In this document: in pieces, positions 60,456 to 64,000 of the stretch
Numbering within the stretch: position 1 is the stretch's first letter
Layout: every line of letters begins with the position of its first letter
Assembly: GCF_021233055.1 (NCBI RefSeq)
Contig: NZ_CP089546.1
Location: 1-64,000, forward strand
Direction of reading: 5' to 3'
Length of the DNA stretch: 64,000 nucleotides
Source of the DNA: Spirosoma oryzicola
Lineage (GTDB): Bacteria > Bacteroidota > Bacteroidia > Cytophagales > Spirosomataceae
The notes under the pieces: model-generated
Told to the model about the DNA's origin: nothing
What the model saw: only the letters and a program-made list of their open reading frames with translations
The model's database searches: none
Position numbers and translations under genes: made by a program

Positions 60456-61280
60456 TTATATTTTTCCTATTTTCCCAAGCAATGCATCTTGTATCCCTCT
60501 AACCATAAGCCACATACGTTGTTTTTTATTGCCTTGAGCAAAAACTATTTTCAAAAACTCTTTGACCAATAGCTTCGCTATTTTATAGGTAAATATCGGG
60601 TATTTATTGAAATAACTATGTGCCGTAATTATACCATTTCGGACCATGTAATACTGCCGCACAGGTTGACGTGATACAAAAGGCATTCCCCACTTATGTT
60701 TTCTTTCTCCTAAAACATGGCTATTGAGCGATATAGGCAGTTCGATAATAGTATATCCAGCACTAGATAAGTGTAAACAGTATTCATGGTCAACATGATC
60801 AACAAACAAATCTTCCCTAAAACCGCCAATAACTTTGTGAGCCTTTAAGTTTATAATATTACCACATGTCATAGTGTAAAGGACAGGATTTGGCTTTTTA
60901 ACCCGCAACGTAGCTGGCGAATGAGCCACCGATACAATTCCAATCTGATTTGGATCTGAATATCCACTTATAAAGTGTTTCATCTCCAGAATCATATTGT
61001 CTGGTACACTACTATCGTCATCCATAGTCAAGAGGTAGTCATTTCCCTCCATTATTGCGTATTCAGCAGCACGGTTTAAGGCATTAGCGATTCCTTTGTT
61101 ACCAAAGTTGTAAATATACTGTACGTTCGTTAGTTTATTAATTTGCTCGACTAACGTTTCATTTACACAATCAGAATTATCGACTACGAAAAGCTTACTA
61201 AGTTGAACTAGATAAGTGTCAATATTTTCTACACAAGAAACGGGACTATTATATAGCACAACTACACCTGCAACTTTCAT
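60456..61280 (-). CDS. Family 2 glycosyltransferase (rhamnosyltransferase-like)
   Basis: 274 residues. The GT-A fold is seen in VVVLYNSPVSCVENIDTYL, the DxD-type metal site in LLTMDDDSSVP and the acceptor region in GGFREDLFVDHVDHEYCLHL. This combination is characteristic of the GT2 branch that includes rhamnosyltransferases. A paired RmlD-like reductase 41 bases downstream in the same direction supports rhamnose or a related deoxysugar as donor. No membrane segment is obvious. Confidence 0.85.
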   Translation of the reverse strand: MKVAGVVVLYNSPVSCVENIDTYLVQLSKLFVVDNSDCVNETLVEQINKLTNVQYIYNFGNKGIANALNRAAEYAIMEGNDYLLTMDDDSSVPDNMILEMKHFISGYSDPNQIGIVSVAHSPATLRVKKPNPVLYTMTCGNIINLKAHKVIGGFREDLFVDHVDHEYCLHLSSAGYTIIELPISLNSHVLGERKHKWGMPFVSRQPVRQYYMVRNGIITAHSYFNKYPIFTYKIAKLLVKEFLKIVFAQGNKKQRMWLMVRGIQDALLGKIGKI

Positions 61281-61293
61281 AAGAAATCACGAC

Positions 61294-62004
61294 TTAATAC
61301 GAAACCATCATACGTTTTAATATATACCAAGAAAGCCAAAAACGATGTTTTAAACGTAGACTCCATTGATGAGACCCTTCACCGGTAGGCGTCATGTTAG
61401 CCCCATGTCGACGGTAGTAAATAAGAGGCTGATTATACAAATAAGGTTTACCTTTTAGTTCTACCATCAGCCCGATCCACCAATCGTGGTAATAAATGTG
61501 TTCGGGAAATGGTAAAACATAATTTAGCACGTTTCGCTTGAATGCCATACAGCATCCCATATATGAATTTTTCCAAAGATTTTTACAAAAGCCTAGCTGG
61601 CTTTTTCGAATGTTAAAGAAGGAATCATACATTGTCTTTCCTTTGTTATCAACAACTCTACAATCTGTTAGTACTAGATCGTAATCTACTAAGATTCCTA
61701 ATACAGCATCTATTTTATTCGGGTACCAGATATCGTCTTGATCCGACAAAATGATAAAATTTCCTTCCGCATATCGGAGCGAATTCTCAAAATTTTTCGC
61801 AGTCGATTTGTAACGCCGGCTAGGCACTATGCGTATTCTTGAATCATTAAAACTTTCTATTATTGCAAGAGTTGTATCCGATGACCCATCGTCGGATACT
61901 ATTAATTCATCATCCAAACTTAACTGGCTAAGAATTGACTTGACTTGCTCTTCTATAAATAGGGCTCCATTGTACGTAGCCATACATACACTTAATCGCT
62001 TCAT
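61294..62004 (-). CDS. Family 2 glycosyltransferase
   Basis: About 236 residues from the ATG at 62004 (MKRLSVCMATYNGALFIEEQ); the frame opens 20 codons earlier but those residues do not fit the family. Nucleotide-binding Asp pairs are in IVSDDGSSDTTLAIIE and ILSDQDDIWYPNKI, and the acceptor-side motif in YYHDWWIGLMVEL. It starts the three-gene sugar unit, 13 bases before the next glycosyltransferase. The unit probably adds side sugars to an O-antigen or exopolysaccharide. Confidence 0.87.
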   Translation of the reverse strand: MKRLSVCMATYNGALFIEEQVKSILSQLSLDDELIVSDDGSSDTTLAIIESFNDSRIRIVPSRRYKSTAKNFENSLRYAEGNFIILSDQDDIWYPNKIDAVLGILVDYDLVLTDCRVVDNKGKTMYDSFFNIRKSQLGFCKNLWKNSYMGCCMAFKRNVLNYVLPFPEHIYYHDWWIGLMVELKGKPYLYNQPLIYYRRHGANMTPTGEGSHQWSLRLKHRFWLSWYILKRMMVSY

Positions 62005-62495
62005 TGAAAAGTTATCTAACTGTTCTGTTACGCCCAAAGTTAACTTTTTTACTGAACGTGTCACTAATGCTTAACCAGGTCAGTAAGGTTGCACGATTAC
62101 CTCTATTCTAGGACACTGGTAATCCAACCACATTTAGTAGACAGCCGCCTGGTGCCCAGTTGTGTAATTCAGAGGTATCAGGTTAGCATTCGTGATGAAT
62201 TGGCCCAACTTGGAGTACAGAGTTTACCATATTAGATAAGCACTTACAGGAGAGAAACGAGTCAAAATAAACTACTCTTGACCAGATGCTACTTAACTCA
62301 TTACGCAGTAAGGAGATAACCGTTAGTATCCTGTGTACCGCCAAGGTAGATTTGATAGGTGTTAGCGGCTACCTTGTATATTACTCCTCATTTAACCTGA
62401 AGGGGAACGTAACCGAGAGACACCTACCCGGTGGTACTGGCTATAGTAATGTCTGGGTTGTTCAGAACAACGAAATTAGGTGATTTTTTCAGCAC

Positions 62496-62545
62496 AGGTA
62501 ATAAAAAAGCTAACGCGTGTTTATGCGTTAGCTTTTTTATTACCT
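62496..62545. terminator. Perfect 21-bp hairpin
   Basis: Arms 62496-62516 and 62525-62545 are exact reverse complements with an 8-base loop. T/A runs within the arms make it usable as a terminator in either direction. Confidence 0.7.
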
Positions 62546-62684
62546 ATGCTGTCAATATAATTTTGTCGATAACAGGTTCTTTGTTAGCGACTGGGTTTCG
62601 GAACGGGATCAAAAAAAGACATCGCCAATAAATCCAACAATTACATCGGAAGAACCCATGCAATCGGCGATTTTAGGATGAGAC

Positions 62685-62739
62685 ACACACAAAGATGGGC
62701 GATGTGAACTTCGTGTTCACATCGCCCATCTTTGTGTGT
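62685..62739. terminator. Perfect 25-bp hairpin after the Cys-rich gene
   Basis: Arms 62685-62709 and 62715-62739 are exact reverse complements with a five-base loop (TTCGT). It lies 20 bases after the stop of the minus-strand Cys-rich gene and is its probable terminator. Confidence 0.75.
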
Positions 62740-62759
62740 AATCCGTTACCTGATTTGGT

Positions 62760-63155
62760 TTACATCGACGTGACTTCCCGTGTACGCAGATTTCGGACGA
62801 TCTCGTCACAGTTGGCGCAGGCAGTAGCCCCCTGCTGATGGAACCACCGGCAACGGTCGCGAATGGCGCAGGTCACCAGTGTAGCTTCAGCTTTGCGGTT
62901 CATCGCGTCCACGATTTTGCCGACCAATCCGCAGCTGGTACTCTCTTTCGTCCAGTGACTACAACCGTTTTTAGCGCAGTTGCTCGCAAACCGGAACCGT
63001 TCTTCGGGCGCTCGCCCCTGCCGCGCTACGTCGACAAAGGTCTGGTCGATGACAATAGATTCATCAAGGTATTCAATCCGGCCCGACCCGTTCTGCACGC
63101 CAAATAATTCGGCACCGGGTTTAGCCACCGTACTGGGACAGAGCAGAGAAGCCAT
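62760..63155 (-). CDS. Cys-rich protein of the right-edge RiPP-like group
   Basis: 131 residues. Cysteines cluster in SNCAKNGCSHW, STSCGL and LVTCAIRDRCRWFHQQGATACANC, with His residues among them. This pattern suggests binding of a zinc ion or Fe-S cluster. No named family was recognised. The gene follows a Nif11-type leader peptide by 40 bases in the same direction, so it may modify, bind or protect against that peptide. A strong hairpin ends the transcript. Confidence 0.6.
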   Translation of the reverse strand: MASLLCPSTVAKPGAELFGVQNGSGRIEYLDESIVIDQTFVDVARQGRAPEERFRFASNCAKNGCSHWTKESTSCGLVGKIVDAMNRKAEATLVTCAIRDRCRWFHQQGATACANCDEIVRNLRTREVTSM

Positions 63156-63195
63156 CGTTGCAGGACAGTTATAAGTTTGTTACCAGATGATTGAT

Positions 63196-63426
63196 CTATT
63201 CACTCAAGGAACTGAAATCGGTGGGATTATTTATAAAGCCGATGGGACCTGTAATAATAGGAGATATATTAGGTTTATCCCCTCCAACTCCCCCACTGAC
63301 GGCGTCCAATGCGTCGTCGGTTAACTGCCCATCTTCATCGATTTGAGCCAGCGATTTCATCAGTTCCTCCTGATTTTCGGCTTCGTTACGCAGCGCGTCG
63401 ATCTTGTTGTTAATTGGTTTTTCCAC
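63196..63426 (-). CDS. Nif11/NHLP-type double-glycine precursor peptide
   Basis: 76 residues starting at GTG. The leader (NQEELMKSLAQIDEDGQLTD, then DALDAVSGG) has the acidic helix and L-[DE]-x-V-[SA]-G-G ending seen in Nif11- and NHLP-type RiPP leaders. The 30-residue core starts VGGDKPN, is rich in Ile, Pro and Gly (ISPIITGPIGFINNP) and has no cysteine. Its neighbours are a Cys-rich protein and an HExxH-type protein; the modifying enzyme, if any, may lie beyond the window. Confidence 0.6.
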   Translation of the reverse strand: MEKPINNKIDALRNEAENQEELMKSLAQIDEDGQLTDDALDAVSGGVGGDKPNISPIITGPIGFINNPTDFSSLSE

Positions 63427-63526
63427 GATTGCTAATAGTTATTGGGTATATGTTTAATTACGAATCAAAAGTCGGTCGTTAACCGCCCGGAAGCTATAAC
63501 AACAGGTTGTACTCTAGTCAATCTGG

Positions 63527-64000
63527 TTATACCGCAACGGCATCATTTAGCGGAAGGGCCGTCATCCGGTCGGTATAGTTCTGAAAAAGTCGTTCCGAAC
63601 CGTTCGCCGAAGCCAGCACGGCCATATCCGTTAAACACAGTGCATCCATTCGACACGCCTGATCGTTGACTGAAAACATTTTTCCTACCCTGGCGTCAAA
63701 TTGGGCAATGGAGTTGACGGCTCGTTTGATCAGGCCAGTGAGCTGGTGAAAACCCGCTGTCGATAATCGGGAATTGCTCACGTAGTTCTCTAACCGGGCT
63801 CCTGTTCGGTAAGCTGGGTAGTCTTCCAGACCGAAAAACGCCAGCATCCACTCCTCCTTGAAATGGCCCAGCGCTTTGCAGATGCCCATGTAATCAGCCA
63901 CGAGTTCGTCGTGCAGATTGTTGGATGCCGAGCCAAACCGGTTGAGGGTGTAGAGATGCGTGCATTCATGCTCAAGCCGTATCGACATCGAATAAGCTAC
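63527..64000 (-). CDS. HExxH-containing protein, partial at the right window edge
   Basis: The reading frame is open through the window end, so the N-terminus lies outside; 157 codons are visible. HECTH, followed by LYTLNRFG and HDELVADYMGI, looks like a zincin active site (HExxH plus a downstream acidic ligand). The rest is helical (LENYVSNSRLSTAGFHQLTG). The role may be peptide processing, given the precursor gene 100 bases downstream in the same direction. Family not recognised with certainty. Confidence 0.6.
   Translation of the reverse strand, partial: VAYSMSIRLEHECTHLYTLNRFGSASNNLHDELVADYMGICKALGHFKEEWMLAFFGLEDYPAYRTGARLENYVSNSRLSTAGFHQLTGLIKRAVNSIAQFDARVGKMFSVNDQACRMDALCLTDMAVLASANGSERLFQNYTDRMTALPLNDAVAV

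Larger units (their letters stand above)
62065..62759. other. Intergenic region with two strong hairpins
   Basis: About 700 bases between the sugar genes and the right-edge peptide group. A 65-codon frame (62286-62483) ends in GGTGYSNVWVVQNNEIR and might be a relic of a longer gene, but it has no assignable family. Two long hairpins (listed separately) occupy the right half. Confidence 0.45.

Overview
The window looks like part of a large plasmid or plasmid-like accessory replicon of a Bacteroidota bacterium, most likely a Cytophagales member related to Spirosoma. This rests on the gene families (Rep_3 initiator with iterons, GH97, LytTR two-component pair, carboxypeptidase-regulatory/TonB-type receptor, fused RND-TolC pump, C39 ABC exporters) and the general lack of Shine-Dalgarno sites. 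No rRNA, tRNA, CRISPR array or intact insertion sequence was seen. The family and the host are inferences from content; no search was possible.

Layout. 1-5.5 kb: a decayed GYQAG-repeat protein, a secreted DUF5694-like protein, two broken alpha/beta hydrolases, a Crp/Fnr regulator and an HD phosphohydrolase. 5.5-7.3 kb: replication origin with six identical iterons and the Rep_3 initiator. 7.5-18 kb: accessory genes (GH97 glycosidase, Fic protein, OmpR/HK pair with a probable outer-membrane target gene, barstar-like protein, TlpA-like lipoprotein, serine recombinase, DUF1810 protein). 18.3-19.4 kb: ParA/ribbon-helix-helix partition cassette with repeats on both sides.

19.5-45.4 kb is the main point of interest: a compound RiPP (ribosomally made, modified peptide) locus read almost entirely from the minus strand. 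One arm (19.97-24.6 kb) has two double-glycine precursor peptides, an FxsB/XyeB-like radical SAM/SPASM maturase, a C39 peptidase-ABC exporter and a membrane-fusion protein. A LytTR-type sensor kinase/regulator pair and a tiny leader-like peptide follow. The second arm (27.7-45.4 kb) is a class I lanthipeptide system: six tandem precursors, full-length LanB, two LanC-like cyclases (one lacking two of three zinc ligands), a luciferase-like flavoenzyme, a second C39 exporter and fusion protein, an S9 peptidase, a TPR-like protein, a TonB-type receptor and a further double-glycine peptide. Tandem TTCGACYAA half-sites with an exact 21-bp period lie upstream of several units in both arms. They have the geometry of LytTR binding sites and suggest one regulator controls the whole locus.

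46-64 kb: a pseudogene; a stray, oppositely oriented iteron; a CzcA-type RND/TolC fusion with its adaptor; a GMC oxidoreductase, AraC regulator and DUF1080 protein that together suggest 3-keto-glycoside metabolism; an AT-rich polysaccharide island (sugar reductase and two glycosyltransferases); and at the right edge a second RiPP-like group (Nif11-type leader peptide, Cys-rich protein, HExxH protein cut by the window end). Several intergenic stretches hold decayed coding fragments, consistent with an accessory replicon with high gene turnover.
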